A stretch of 32,962 bases of DNA, from contig CAJPFO010000307.1 in NCBI GenBank assembly GCA_905339255.1, positions 1 through 32,962 of the forward strand, read 5' to 3'. The notes under the pieces are model-generated. The model saw only the letters and a list, made by a program, of their open reading frames with translations, did no database searches and was not told where the DNA came from. Shown here in pieces: positions 8,849 to 16,381 of the stretch (the first letter of the stretch is position 1; every line of letters starts with the position of its first letter). This DNA comes from Myxococcaceae bacterium (GTDB lineage Bacteria > Myxococcota_A > UBA9160). A program made the position numbers and the translations under genes.

Positions 8849-8876
8849 TCAAGGCCCTCCGGCAAAGGGCCGATGC
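8849..8876 (+). promoter_or_regulatory. Sigma-28-like promoter motif upstream of the PilZ gene
   Basis: TCAAG (8849-8853), 15 bp, then GCCGATGC (8869-8876). This resembles the FliA/sigma-28 consensus TAAA-N15-GCCGATAA, with one extra spacer base. The spacer is itself palindromic: GGCCCT (8853-8858) and AGGGCC (8866-8871). The predicted transcription start falls near 8883, beside the GAGGAGG ribosome-binding site. The same layout recurs upstream of the GspE-like gene at 16098-16125. Confidence 0.4.
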
Positions 8877-8900
8877 GGAACCGAGGAGGCGGGCCGGTCC

Positions 8901-9629
8901 ATGCGCGAGCCCACCATCGTCGTGCTCGAAAGCACGCCCGAGCGGGCGGACGCGCTCGTCCGTCGCATCCGCGACCTCGGGGCCTACCGGCCGGTCGCCG
9001 CGAAGACGGCGGAGCACGCGGTCCGGATCACCGAGGATCCGCGCTTCGACGTCCGCGCCGTGCTCCTCGCGGCGGACACCCCCGTCGCCGACCTTTCCGG
9101 AGCGATCTCGGCGCTTCGAGCGGGCGCGGCATCGAGGCGCCTCCGCTTCATCGCCACCGGGCCGAATCCGGGGCTCGAAGGGCTCGCGAGGCTTCGACAC
9201 GCGGGCGTCGACCTGTCGCTCTGGGAGCCTTGGGACGACGCGCGGCTGCGCTTCCAGCTCAACCGGGCTCTCGCTGCCCCGGAGCAGGAATCGGTTCGCC
9301 GCGAGCAGCGCGCCCCCACCGATTGGCGCGCGCGGGTCGTCGGCTCCGGCCGCGAGAAGGAAGCGCTCGTCTACAGCCTCTCGGCGGGCGGCGCGTACCT
9401 CGCGACTCCGAGGCCCTCGATGCGCGGCGCACGCCTTTCGGTCGTGCTTCCGATGCCTTCCGGAAACCTCGCGCTCGATGGGCGTGTTCTCTACACGAAC
9501 GTTCCCGGAAACCTGCTGCGCCTCGAGCTTCCGGTCGGCATGGGAATCGCCTTCGAAGCCGCCCCGCCCGAAGTCGAGCGCGATCTCCGACACGCGGTCG
9601 CACAGGCGCTCCTCGGTCTCGTCGTCTGA
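8901..9629 (+). CDS. Pseudo-receiver plus PilZ-like domain protein
   Basis: A 242-residue protein. Residues 1-128 look like a response-regulator receiver fold (TIVVLESTPERADALVRRI, then RFDVRAVLLAADTPVADLSG). However, the acidic pocket reads LES rather than DD, the phospho-Asp position in AVLLAAD is not canonical, and the usual KP is replaced by EPW. Phosphorylation is therefore doubtful. Residues 140-225 resemble PilZ, with an Arg-rich entry (VRREQR, DWRARV) and YSLSAGGAYLATPRP in place of the (D/N)xSxxG motif, where the first residue is Ser. It could be a c-di-GMP effector, but the motif is imperfect. A GAGGAGG site lies 11 nt before the ATG, and the gene is convergent with the large cytochrome gene. 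Confidence 0.7.
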   Translation: MREPTIVVLESTPERADALVRRIRDLGAYRPVAAKTAEHAVRITEDPRFDVRAVLLAADTPVADLSGAISALRAGAASRRLRFIATGPNPGLEGLARLRHAGVDLSLWEPWDDARLRFQLNRALAAPEQESVRREQRAPTDWRARVVGSGREKEALVYSLSAGGAYLATPRPSMRGARLSVVLPMPSGNLALDGRVLYTNVPGNLLRLELPVGMGIAFEAAPPEVERDLRHAVAQALLGLVV

Positions 9630-9656
9630 GCGGATCGCCCGCCTCGGGTCGGTCTC

Positions 9657-12600
9657 CTAGCGGGTCGGCGCTGCGCGAAGCCTCCGGATGCCTGCGAGGA
9701 GCGCGAGCATCGCGAAGGGCTCGATGCCGATGAGACCGCAGGAAGTCGGCGCCGTCACCGTGAAGTTCACGACCTCCTGCGACTGGCAGCCCTCGGGATT
9801 CGAGAGCGTGACGACGTGCGGGCCGTTCGCGAGGCCGGTCGGAACCATGACGACGTAGCGGCCCAGCGAGAACGTGACGGCGGCCGGAACGCCCCCGAAG
9901 CTCGCCTGCACGTTCGTCCCGAACCCGGTTCCCGTCACCTCGACGACCTGGCCGATCGGGCCCGACGCCGGGAACACCGACGCGAGCGTCGTCGTCGCGA
10001 GGCCGGGGCACTGGTTGTCGCAGAGGTTCCCGGTGCCGTCGGCGTCCGTATCCGCCTGATTTGCGTTCGACTCGGCGGCGCAGTTGTCGCAGGCGTCACC
10101 GACGAGATCCGTGTCGGCATCGGCCTGGCTCAGCTGGCTCGTATCGGGGCAGTTGTCGACGCCGTCGTTCCAGGAGTCGCGGTCGCGGTTGATCCCCGCG
10201 CGGCGTCCCGATCCGGGCGGCACCGCCGTGAAGGTGACCTCCTGCCCCGGCGTGCTCGCGAGCGCCTTCAGCGATGCGAGCGTCAGACTCGCGCCTCCGT
10301 CGTCCGGCTCGTAGTTCGCGCCGGTCGCGGCGTCCTTCACCCAGCCCTTCACGCGGCCGCCGACGGCGGCCTTCACGACGACGTCGGCCTCGGTGACCGC
10401 ACCCCCGAGAACCTTCGACGTGAAGGCCGTCGACGCACGCTGGTCGATCAGGTCGATTCGCGGGTCGACCGCGGCGCCGTTCGAGCTCGTTCGCGTCGCC
10501 TGCTGGCCGACGATCGGGGCGAGATCGGTATCGAAGGCGAGCATGAACTGCTCCATGTCTCGACGCACGCCGTTTCCGGCGTTTCCGGTCGTGAAGCCGG
10601 TCACGCCGAGGCTGAAGAGGTTCGCCTGGTTGAAGACCGTCGCCTGGAAGAAGCGGAAGGTCGTGTCGGTGCTTCCGTCGTGCAGGAAGCCGAAGCCGCG
10701 CACCTCGTCTCCTTCGTGCGGCGTGTTGAGCGCATTGTTGAACGGGACGTCCGGCATGCCGAACATCCCGACCTTCTGATACATGTTGCGCAGATGCGCG
10801 ATCTTCATGATCTGCGCCTCGTTCTCGAAGCTCGCGAGCTTCCCGGTTCCGAAGAAGCCCTGCGCCGGATCGAGCGTGTGACAGCCGTTGCAGGTGAACC
10901 CGAAGCCGTCGAGGTTCGCGCCGTCGGCACGCCGGCCCGCGATCGTCGAGCCTCCGACTCCCGTCTGGCTCGGATTCGAGCCGCCGCTCGTGAAGGAGTT
11001 ACCCAGGTAGAAGTTGCGCCCGTTCGCCTGCGCCGGCGTGAGCGAGTTCGCGAGGCTTCGCACCGGGTTGGGCGGAAGCTGCACCTCGAGCATGAAGTCC
11101 GAGAACTTCTGCATGTCCGCCGCGAGGCTCGGCGGCGGGTTCGGGCAGGTGAAGCTCACGTCGAGGCCGACGAGCCCCGGGAACGCCACGATGAAGTTGC
11201 GGAACGAGAGATCCTCGTCGGTCGCGCTCTGCCCGAGGCAGCCATTCGAGCGGTCGCCCCGCCAATGCATCGCTCCGCTGTTCGAGAGGCCTCGGAGCGT
11301 CTGCGTCGTCATCGGCCCCTTGAGCGCACTGAACTGCGCAGTGACTCCGGTGCCGTTGATCGGTGGGCTGAAGGTTCCGGCCGCCACCCCGAGGTTGATC
11401 GTGATGGGGTTCGACGCCTCGTCGTCGTCCGGATTCCCGAGGTCCCAGGCGAGCTGGTCCATGTCGCCGAAGGTGTGGCAGCTCGAGCACGAGGCCTCGC
11501 CGTTGCTCGACGTCGCGTTCGCGTCGTAGAGCATGAAGCGGCCCTCGGTGACTGCCGCCGGCTCGGGGTTGTGGAGCGTGCGGTGGACGATCTCCGAGCC
11601 CGTCGTGAGGTCGATCGCAGACACGCCGTTGTCGAAGCGCGTCAGCACGTAGAGCCGATCGCGCGCCGGATCGAGAGCGAGTCCGCCGGGGCCCCCGCCG
11701 GTCACCGGAAGATAGTTGGCCGAGGTGATGGCGGGATCGAAGCTGTCGTTCTCGAGCGTCGCCGTGTCGAAGACGCCGACCTTGCCGGAGCCGAAAGCCG
11801 CGACGTAGAGCTTGCTCCCGTCGGGCGAGACGACCACGTCGAGCGGCGTTGCGAGGCTCTTCGCCTTCGTTCCCGAAGGCGCCGGAAGCTGCGCGTAGTC
11901 GATGTGCTTGTTCAGATGGCGCGGCAGTACGTTCGCGCCGTCGAGCACCGTGATGCGCGCTTCCGCGAGATGCCCCTGCACGGTCGCCGGCTCCCCGGAC
12001 GGCTTGAACGCGGCCGCGAAGACTCCCGGCCCCTCGAAGCGGACCTCGTTCCGGGACTCGGTGTTCGTCACGTAGATCTTCCCCGAGACGGGATTGACGG
12101 CCATGTTGAAGAGCGTGGTCCCGACGCTCGACCACTGGTTCGTCTGCGTGAGGGTGTTCGCGTCGACGGCGAAGACGTCGCGGTCGGGAAGGTTGAAGCG
12201 AACCGCCTGCGACCAGTCGCGTGCGCGCTCATCCTCCCACTTCCCGGTGGCCGGATTGAACTTGACGATGAGACCGACCTCGGGTGCGTTCGTCCCGTTG
12301 TGGTCCGTGCTCGGGCCCGGGTTGCCGCCGGGAGTCTGGAGACTCTGCGAGTTCGTGCATGGGGCGTTCAGCGCGAAGCCGTTGCAGACCATTCCTTCCG
12401 ACACCGTCGTCGTCTGGTTCCCCGAAGCGAAGACGGCGACGTAGACGGTGTCCCCGTTCGTGCTCTTCGCGAGCGCGCGCGGCGTGTCGCCGAAGAGACT
12501 CAGGATCCGGATCGGCGTTCCGCCGAGGGTCGCCCCGAGGTTCGTCGCGTCGAAGACCCAGACGTCCGCACGGCCGACACCGGAGGTCGTGAGAAGCGGA

Positions 12601-13073
12601 TCGCCGGCTCCCGGGACGCCGGCGATCGACGCATCGGTCCGGTGCTGCCCGCGTCGCGCGGTGGTGATGAAGGCGCGGTTGCTGCCGGTTCCCGCGAAGA
12701 GGATGTCGCGAGGTTCGTCTCCGACCAGAAGCGTTCGCGTGACTCGCGGAGGGCTCGATGCGACATCGACGATGCTCACGCTGTCGGAGAGGTGGTTCAC
12801 CACCCAGACCTCGCTCGCGTTGCGGATCGCGACGCTCACGGGCTCGAGCCCGACCGGAACCGATGCGAACTTCGCGATCCCGGCCGCGCCGACGTCGAAG
12901 ATCTCGAGCCGGTTGTCGGGGGTGTTCACGACGAAGAGCTTCGTCCCGTTGGCCGAGAGCGCGATCGGTCGGACCGGACCCGACTCGAAAGCGACGAAGT
13001 CGACGGCCCCGGCCGTAGCGGCGCCGAGGACGAGCGCGGCGCACAGGAGGAGCAGGTGGCGGCAGGTGGACAT
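9657..13073 (-). CDS. Exported beta-propeller / di-heme cytochrome with thrombospondin-3 repeats, IPT/TIG domain and C-terminal sorting tail
   Basis: A 1,138-residue multi-domain secreted protein. A signal peptide (MSTCRHLLLLCAALVLGAAT) is followed by a YVTN/lactonase-like propeller over about residues 25-510, with blades such as RPIALSANGTKLFVVNTPDN and VVVSPDGSKLYVAAFGSGKV. Two c-heme sites follow: CSSCH at 529-533 and CNGCH at 728-732, the second within a cytochrome-peroxidase/MauG-like stretch. Residues about 960-1020 hold Asp-rich calcium-binding repeats of thrombospondin type 3 (DGVDNCPDTSQ, DLVGDACDNC). An IPT/TIG-like domain spans about 1025-1105. The tail starts at Cys1112 (SCGLIGIEP), then a short hydrophobic stretch and Arg-rich end. 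The ATG at 13073 has an AGAAGGGG site. The substrate is unknown; an envelope redox role is inferred. Confidence 0.82.
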   Translation of the reverse strand: MSTCRHLLLLCAALVLGAATAGAVDFVAFESGPVRPIALSANGTKLFVVNTPDNRLEIFDVGAAGIAKFASVPVGLEPVSVAIRNASEVWVVNHLSDSVSIVDVASSPPRVTRTLLVGDEPRDILFAGTGSNRAFITTARRGQHRTDASIAGVPGAGDPLLTTSGVGRADVWVFDATNLGATLGGTPIRILSLFGDTPRALAKSTNGDTVYVAVFASGNQTTTVSEGMVCNGFALNAPCTNSQSLQTPGGNPGPSTDHNGTNAPEVGLIVKFNPATGKWEDERARDWSQAVRFNLPDRDVFAVDANTLTQTNQWSSVGTTLFNMAVNPVSGKIYVTNTESRNEVRFEGPGVFAAAFKPSGEPATVQGHLAEARITVLDGANVLPRHLNKHIDYAQLPAPSGTKAKSLATPLDVVVSPDGSKLYVAAFGSGKVGVFDTATLENDSFDPAITSANYLPVTGGGPGGLALDPARDRLYVLTRFDNGVSAIDLTTGSEIVHRTLHNPEPAAVTEGRFMLYDANATSSNGEASCSSCHTFGDMDQLAWDLGNPDDDEASNPITINLGVAAGTFSPPINGTGVTAQFSALKGPMTTQTLRGLSNSGAMHWRGDRSNGCLGQSATDEDLSFRNFIVAFPGLVGLDVSFTCPNPPPSLAADMQKFSDFMLEVQLPPNPVRSLANSLTPAQANGRNFYLGNSFTSGGSNPSQTGVGGSTIAGRRADGANLDGFGFTCNGCHTLDPAQGFFGTGKLASFENEAQIMKIAHLRNMYQKVGMFGMPDVPFNNALNTPHEGDEVRGFGFLHDGSTDTTFRFFQATVFNQANLFSLGVTGFTTGNAGNGVRRDMEQFMLAFDTDLAPIVGQQATRTSSNGAAVDPRIDLIDQRASTAFTSKVLGGAVTEADVVVKAAVGGRVKGWVKDAATGANYEPDDGGASLTLASLKALASTPGQEVTFTAVPPGSGRRAGINRDRDSWNDGVDNCPDTSQLSQADADTDLVGDACDNCAAESNANQADTDADGTGNLCDNQCPGLATTTLASVFPASGPIGQVVEVTGTGFGTNVQASFGGVPAAVTFSLGRYVVMVPTGLANGPHVVTLSNPEGCQSQEVVNFTVTAPTSCGLIGIEPFAMLALLAGIRRLRAAPTR

Positions 13074-13172
13074 GAGATTCCCCTTCTCGGACGGCTCGAG
13101 CACGAAGAGCCCCTCGCGGAGCCCGGTATCGCGGGCCGCCGCTGCCGGTGTCGCTACACCGACCGCGTGGGC

Positions 13173-13190
13173 GCTGACCCGCAGGTCAGC
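13173..13190 (-). other. Perfect hairpin in the leader of the cytochrome gene
   Basis: GCTGACC and GGTCAGC arms (7 bp) with a CGCA loop, about 100 nt upstream of the cytochrome ATG, in the 207-bp gap between HDOD and cytochrome genes. It could be a regulator site or an mRNA leader stem. No known riboswitch consensus was recognised around it. The rest of the gap shows nothing clear. Confidence 0.35.
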
Positions 13191-13266
13191 AGAATGCCAG
13201 CCGGAGCCGCCCTCGTTCAAGGGGATTCGTTCTGGATCCGTCGGTTCCCGTGCCGGAACAGGCCCA

Positions 13267-13280
13267 TACCCCTCGGGGTA
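13267..13280 (-). terminator. Stem-loop directly after the HDOD stop codon
   Basis: TACCCC and GGGGTA arms with a two-base centre (or 5-bp stem and 4-nt loop) begin at the base next to the TAG of the HDOD gene. It is a plausible end of the GspE-like/HDOD transcript, but no U-run follows. Confidence 0.35.
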
Positions 13281-14138
13281 CTACGCTGCGAGCTCCATCG
13301 AGTCCTCGAGGAGGACTTCGAGTTCGGCGAGCAGGACCTCCGAGGCCTCGAGGCAGCGCGCTTCGGCGAGGCCGCCGAGGTCGAGCTCCGGCGCGTGCGT
13401 GAGCCCGATCCCGAGCCGGGCGCAGGCCCGGTCGACGAGCCGGACGACGACGAGGAGCAGGTCGTCGGGGTCGAAACTCTCGTCGTGGTGCTGGCGGGCC
13501 ACGCGGCTGTAGAGCTCGGGAAGATCCCAGGCCTCCATGAGCGCCGCCCCGCGGTCGGCGTGGAACTCGTCGAGGAGCTCCCGGACGAGCGGCTCGGTGA
13601 GCTCGAGCTCCCCGCCGGATTCGGCGTGGAGTTCGTCGAGGACGCGAAGCAGCAGGAGCTTGCCGAGATCGTGGAGGAGACCGGCGAGAAACGCGTGATC
13701 TGCGATCTCCTCGACGTGGAGCCTTCGCGCCAGCCACTCCGACCCGGCGGCGCAAGCGACCGAATGCAGCCAAAGCGGCTGGAGGAATCCGCGCAGCTCT
13801 CGCGTCGAGGAGAGGAAGTTCTTCCGCTGCGTCTCGAGCAGGACCAGGTTCGCGACGTGGCGGGCGCCGATCCGCGCGACCGCCTCGGCCACGGTCGTGA
13901 CCCGTTGCATTCCGCGATAGAAGGCCGAGTTGGCCCCGCGCAGCACCGACGACGCGAGCGCCTGATCCTGGTTGATCAGGTTCTCGACCTCGCGGAGATC
14001 GAAATCTCCGGACGCCACCAGGTGACGCACCTGCATTCCGATCTGGTCGATCACGGGAAGTCGTGCGTCCTTGCTCCTGAGGTGCGCATCGACCCTCTCC
14101 AGCAGCGACTTCTCGGCCCACTGCATCGATTCTCTCAC
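13281..14138 (-). CDS. HDOD-domain signalling protein
   Basis: A 285-residue single HDOD domain, related to HD phosphohydrolases but generally lacking catalysis. Seen features are VENLINQDQALASSVLRGAN followed by SAFYRGM, VTTVAEAVARIGARHVANLV, the HD-like core DHAFLAGLLHDLGKLLLLRV, and LMEAWDLPELYSRVARQHHD. HDOD proteins act in signalling, often near c-di-GMP and type IV pilus or chemotaxis components. The start is set at GTG 14138, which overlaps the upstream stop as GTGA and has GGAGGGGG about 10 nt before it. ATG at 14126 is an alternative. Co-transcription with the GspE-like gene implies a joint role. The output partner is unknown. Confidence 0.85.
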   Translation of the reverse strand: MRESMQWAEKSLLERVDAHLRSKDARLPVIDQIGMQVRHLVASGDFDLREVENLINQDQALASSVLRGANSAFYRGMQRVTTVAEAVARIGARHVANLVLLETQRKNFLSSTRELRGFLQPLWLHSVACAAGSEWLARRLHVEEIADHAFLAGLLHDLGKLLLLRVLDELHAESGGELELTEPLVRELLDEFHADRGAALMEAWDLPELYSRVARQHHDESFDPDDLLLVVVRLVDRACARLGIGLTHAPELDLGGLAEARCLEASEVLLAELEVLLEDSMELAA

Positions 14139-16003
14139 CGCCCTTCCCCCTCCAGCCGCTCGACCTCGGCAATCGGCCTCGGGCGCGTCGATCTCGGCAC
14201 CCGACGCGCGACCTCCTCGATGGTCACGATTCCGCGCGCCGCCTTGAGCAGCGCATCCTCGAGGAGGGTCGCCGGACCGAGCCGCGCGGCCTCCGCCCGC
14301 AGGCCGGCGGCACTCTCGCGGAGCCGTTCGCGTCCCTCGTCGTCGAGGACGTGGAGCTCGAAGACACCGATCCGACCGATGACGCCGGACTCGTTGCAGC
14401 GCGAGCAGCCCCGCCCGCTTCGAAACGACGCTCCCGCGACGTCGACCGGCGTACAGCCGAGCTGCCGGAGCAGATCCGCATGCACCGGGGACGGCTCGGC
14501 ACACGCCTCGCAGACGCGCCGCACGAGGCGCTGCGCGAGGGCCGCCGTGAGCGACGGAAGCGGTCGCCCCTCCGACGCTGCGATCCGCGCCACCGCCACG
14601 AGCGCGGCGAAGGCGTCCTCGGCGTCGACCGCCGCGAGCACGCTCGCACCCGAGTTCGCCGCACGGAGCGCGAGTGCGAGGCCCTCGGGCTCCCGAAGCG
14701 TCCCGAGCGAGATCACGTCGGGATCCTGCCGGAGCGCGGCATCGAGGAGACCCGGACCGAGCGTCGCCGCGCCGTTCGCGCGAACCACGGCCCCGAGATC
14801 GACGACACGCGAGCCCGAGAACCCCTCTCGCGCCACGAAGGCCCCGAGTGTCGTCGAGCGCCCGGAATGCGGCGGGCCCGCCACGAGGAGGAGACTTCCG
14901 GGCGACGAGAGCGGGCCGTCCTCGAGCCGCCGGACCATCGAGGGAACCAGGCCGAGAGAACCGATCGCGAGCGCCACCGGCGCTTCGCGAACGATCGAGA
15001 GCGTCACGTTCTCCGCATTTCCCGCGGCGAGGAACGCGGCATGGATCTCGACCTCGCGGCCCGAGACGTGGACCCGCAAGGCGCCCTCGCGATGCGTCGC
15101 TCCCTCCGCCGCAGCGACGCCGGCCTCGCTCGCGATGCGCCGGAGCAGCGGCCTCGCGAGCGGCTCGGGAAGCTCGCGCCAGGAATGCAGGGCACCGTCA
15201 CAGCGCAGTCGAACACGGACGCGACTCCCGGCGATCTCGATGTGCACGTGCGTGGCATTGCTGCGGAGCGCCGCGTCGATCATCTCGGCGAGCGTCCGCG
15301 CGACGGTCCGCTCTCCGGCCCCCCCGTCGGCCCGCACCCGCTCCGCGAGCTCGAGGCGCGCGAGCGCTTCGTCGAGGGCGCTCGCGGCGATGATCCGCGG
15401 GGAGATCTCCGATCCGAGAAAGGCCCTCGCGGCGGCTGCATCGGCCTTGTCGAGAGGATCGGCGAAGGCCACCACGACCCGCTCGGCTTCGGCTCCGATC
15501 GGGAGGAAGCGATGTCGCCGGCAGACGTCGAGGGAGACCCGCTCGAGGAGCGCCACGTCGGGATCGAGTTCGGAATCGCTCACGCACGCAACGCCGAGCT
15601 GAGAGGACAGCACCTCGGCGAGTTCCTTCGCTCCGAGGATGCCGAGCGAGACGAGGATCTCGCCGAGCTTCGGTGCGGGATCCCCGGACTCGCCTTGCAG
15701 CGCGAGCGCGGTCGCGAGCGCCGACTCGGGGATCTGGCCGAGCTCGACGAGCAGGGCGCCGATGCGGAGCTCGAGCCGATGCCGCTGGAGCGTCTCGCGG
15801 AGGCGGTCCGGAGAAAGCGCGCCGATCTCGAGCAGAAGCGGAACGATCGGCTTCGGCGAAGCAAGCCTCGCGCGAACGCGCTCGACGTGACGCATCTGCG
15901 CGGCGTCGACCGCGCCGTCTCGGAGCAGCAGCCCGGCGATCTGCCCAGCGCCCGTCGTGGACTCGCCTCCGGCCGTCGCCGCTTCGGTGGGATCGCCGCC
16001 CAT
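14135..16003 (-). CDS. GspE/PilB-like protein with MshEN domain and degenerate ATPase motifs
   Basis: A 622-residue protein with the layout of type II secretion/type IV pilus assembly ATPases. The N-terminal region has two 24-residue MshEN motifs: RIGALLVELGQIPESALATA... from residue 80, and KLGEILVSLGILGAKELAEV... from 112. Both keep the R/KxG, Gly, Leu and Gln positions that bind c-di-GMP in MshE. The middle domain has THVHIE in place of SDIHIE. In the ATPase core the Walker A reads GPPHSGRST, with Arg382 for the invariant Lys. The Walker B region reads DVISLGTLRE, with Thr435 where GspE has Glu. The Zn site is intact (C498/C501 and C533/C536). Loss of ATP hydrolysis is inferred. ATG 16003 has GGGAG upstream; GTG 16069 is possible. 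No pilus or secretion genes adjoin it. Confidence 0.84.
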   Translation of the reverse strand: MGGDPTEAATAGGESTTGAGQIAGLLLRDGAVDAAQMRHVERVRARLASPKPIVPLLLEIGALSPDRLRETLQRHRLELRIGALLVELGQIPESALATALALQGESGDPAPKLGEILVSLGILGAKELAEVLSSQLGVACVSDSELDPDVALLERVSLDVCRRHRFLPIGAEAERVVVAFADPLDKADAAAARAFLGSEISPRIIAASALDEALARLELAERVRADGGAGERTVARTLAEMIDAALRSNATHVHIEIAGSRVRVRLRCDGALHSWRELPEPLARPLLRRIASEAGVAAAEGATHREGALRVHVSGREVEIHAAFLAAGNAENVTLSIVREAPVALAIGSLGLVPSMVRRLEDGPLSSPGSLLLVAGPPHSGRSTTLGAFVAREGFSGSRVVDLGAVVRANGAATLGPGLLDAALRQDPDVISLGTLREPEGLALALRAANSGASVLAAVDAEDAFAALVAVARIAASEGRPLPSLTAALAQRLVRRVCEACAEPSPVHADLLRQLGCTPVDVAGASFRSGRGCSRCNESGVIGRIGVFELHVLDDEGRERLRESAAGLRAEAARLGPATLLEDALLKAARGIVTIEEVARRVPRSTRPRPIAEVERLEGEGR

Positions 16004-16083
16004 TCGCTCCCTGCGCTCCTTGCGTCCCACACGCCGGCTCTCCGGGGAACCCCGGACGGCACGCAGCACGGCTCGGATCGGGT

Positions 16084-16131
16084 CCGATTCGCTTGAGGAA
16101 TCGGGCTCCGGGAGCCCGGGCTTGAGGCCCG
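16084..16131. other. Three consecutive inverted repeats in the divergent GspE-like/PqqA-like region
   Basis: In 48 bp there are three stems: CCGATTC/GAATCGG (16084-16090, 16098-16104), CGGGCTC/GAGCCCG (16102-16108, 16112-16118) and CGGGC/GCCCG (16117-16121, 16127-16131). GCTTGAGG occurs twice, at 16091-16098 and 16120-16127. They overlap promoter-like elements for both directions, so they may be protein-binding sites or a structured 5' leader of the minus-strand operon. Confidence 0.5.
16098..16125 (-). promoter_or_regulatory. Sigma-28-like promoter motif upstream of the GspE-like/HDOD operon
   Basis: On the minus strand TCAAG (16125-16121), 15 bp with a palindromic core, then CCCGATTC (16105-16098). 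Spacing and layout equal the motif before the PilZ gene. The predicted start near 16091 would give a leader of about 88 nt before the ATG at 16003. The promoter identity is inferred from these two copies and the FliA consensus. Confidence 0.4.
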
Positions 16132-16151
16132 CCGGAAATGCCAGCTAGTAT
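16122..16151 (+). promoter_or_regulatory. Putative leaderless promoter of the PqqA-like gene
   Basis: TTGAGG (16122-16127), 18 bp, TAGTAT (16146-16151), then six bases to the ATG at 16158. The gene has no Shine-Dalgarno, and an in-frame stop (16146-16148) lies just upstream, so transcription probably starts at the ATG. The same -10 to ATG distance is seen at the men operon. The -35 overlaps that of the opposing operon. Confidence 0.4.
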
Positions 16152-16157
16152 TCGGTC

Positions 16158-16310
16158 ATGCGCAACCAGCACCGACCCGAGCGAAGCCCGAATGCCCCCG
16201 CCGCTTTGCCGTCGGCGGCCTCGATCTGGGAGCATCCCGTCTTCGAGGTGATCCCGCTCGATTGCGAGATCACGTCGTACGCGCCGGACGGGGACGGGCC
16301 CCTTTTCTAG
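16158..16310 (+). CDS. PqqA-like RiPP precursor peptide (orphan)
   Basis: A 50-residue peptide. Its C-terminal half matches the pyrroloquinoline quinone precursor PqqA: W24-x2-P27-x9-E37-x3-Y41, with local sequence IWEHPVFEVIPLDCEITSYA. The W to P, P to E and E to Y distances (3, 10, 4) equal those in known PqqA peptides, whose EVTxY core holds the Glu and Tyr that PqqE cross-links to make PQQ. Two things differ: an added N-terminal stretch of 23 residues rich in Pro and Ala, and Asp-Cys before the Glu where PqqA usually has Gly-hydrophobic. No pqqB, C, D or E is in the window. It could be true pqqA with the enzymes elsewhere, or a precursor for a different PqqE-like system. The downstream propeller-like gene is 71 nt away on the same strand. 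Confidence 0.72.
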   Translation: MRNQHRPERSPNAPAALPSAASIWEHPVFEVIPLDCEITSYAPDGDGPLF

Positions 16311-16381
16311 AGCGCCGCGCGCGGCGGCCGCAAGACGTGTTGGCGCTCGATCGGCGCGCCACGGCGCGCAGCTCCCGCCGG

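Noticed and set aside
13074-13280. Riboswitch in the cytochrome leader
   Set aside because: Hairpins exist, but no conserved core of the c-di-GMP, cobalamin, SAM or other known classes could be recognised.
9816-15602. A 1,928-codon open frame on the plus strand, and many other long open frames opposite real genes
   Set aside because: High GC removes stop codons from several frames. The translation is Arg/Ala-rich without domains, and the minus strand here encodes clear cytochrome, HDOD and GspE-like proteins.
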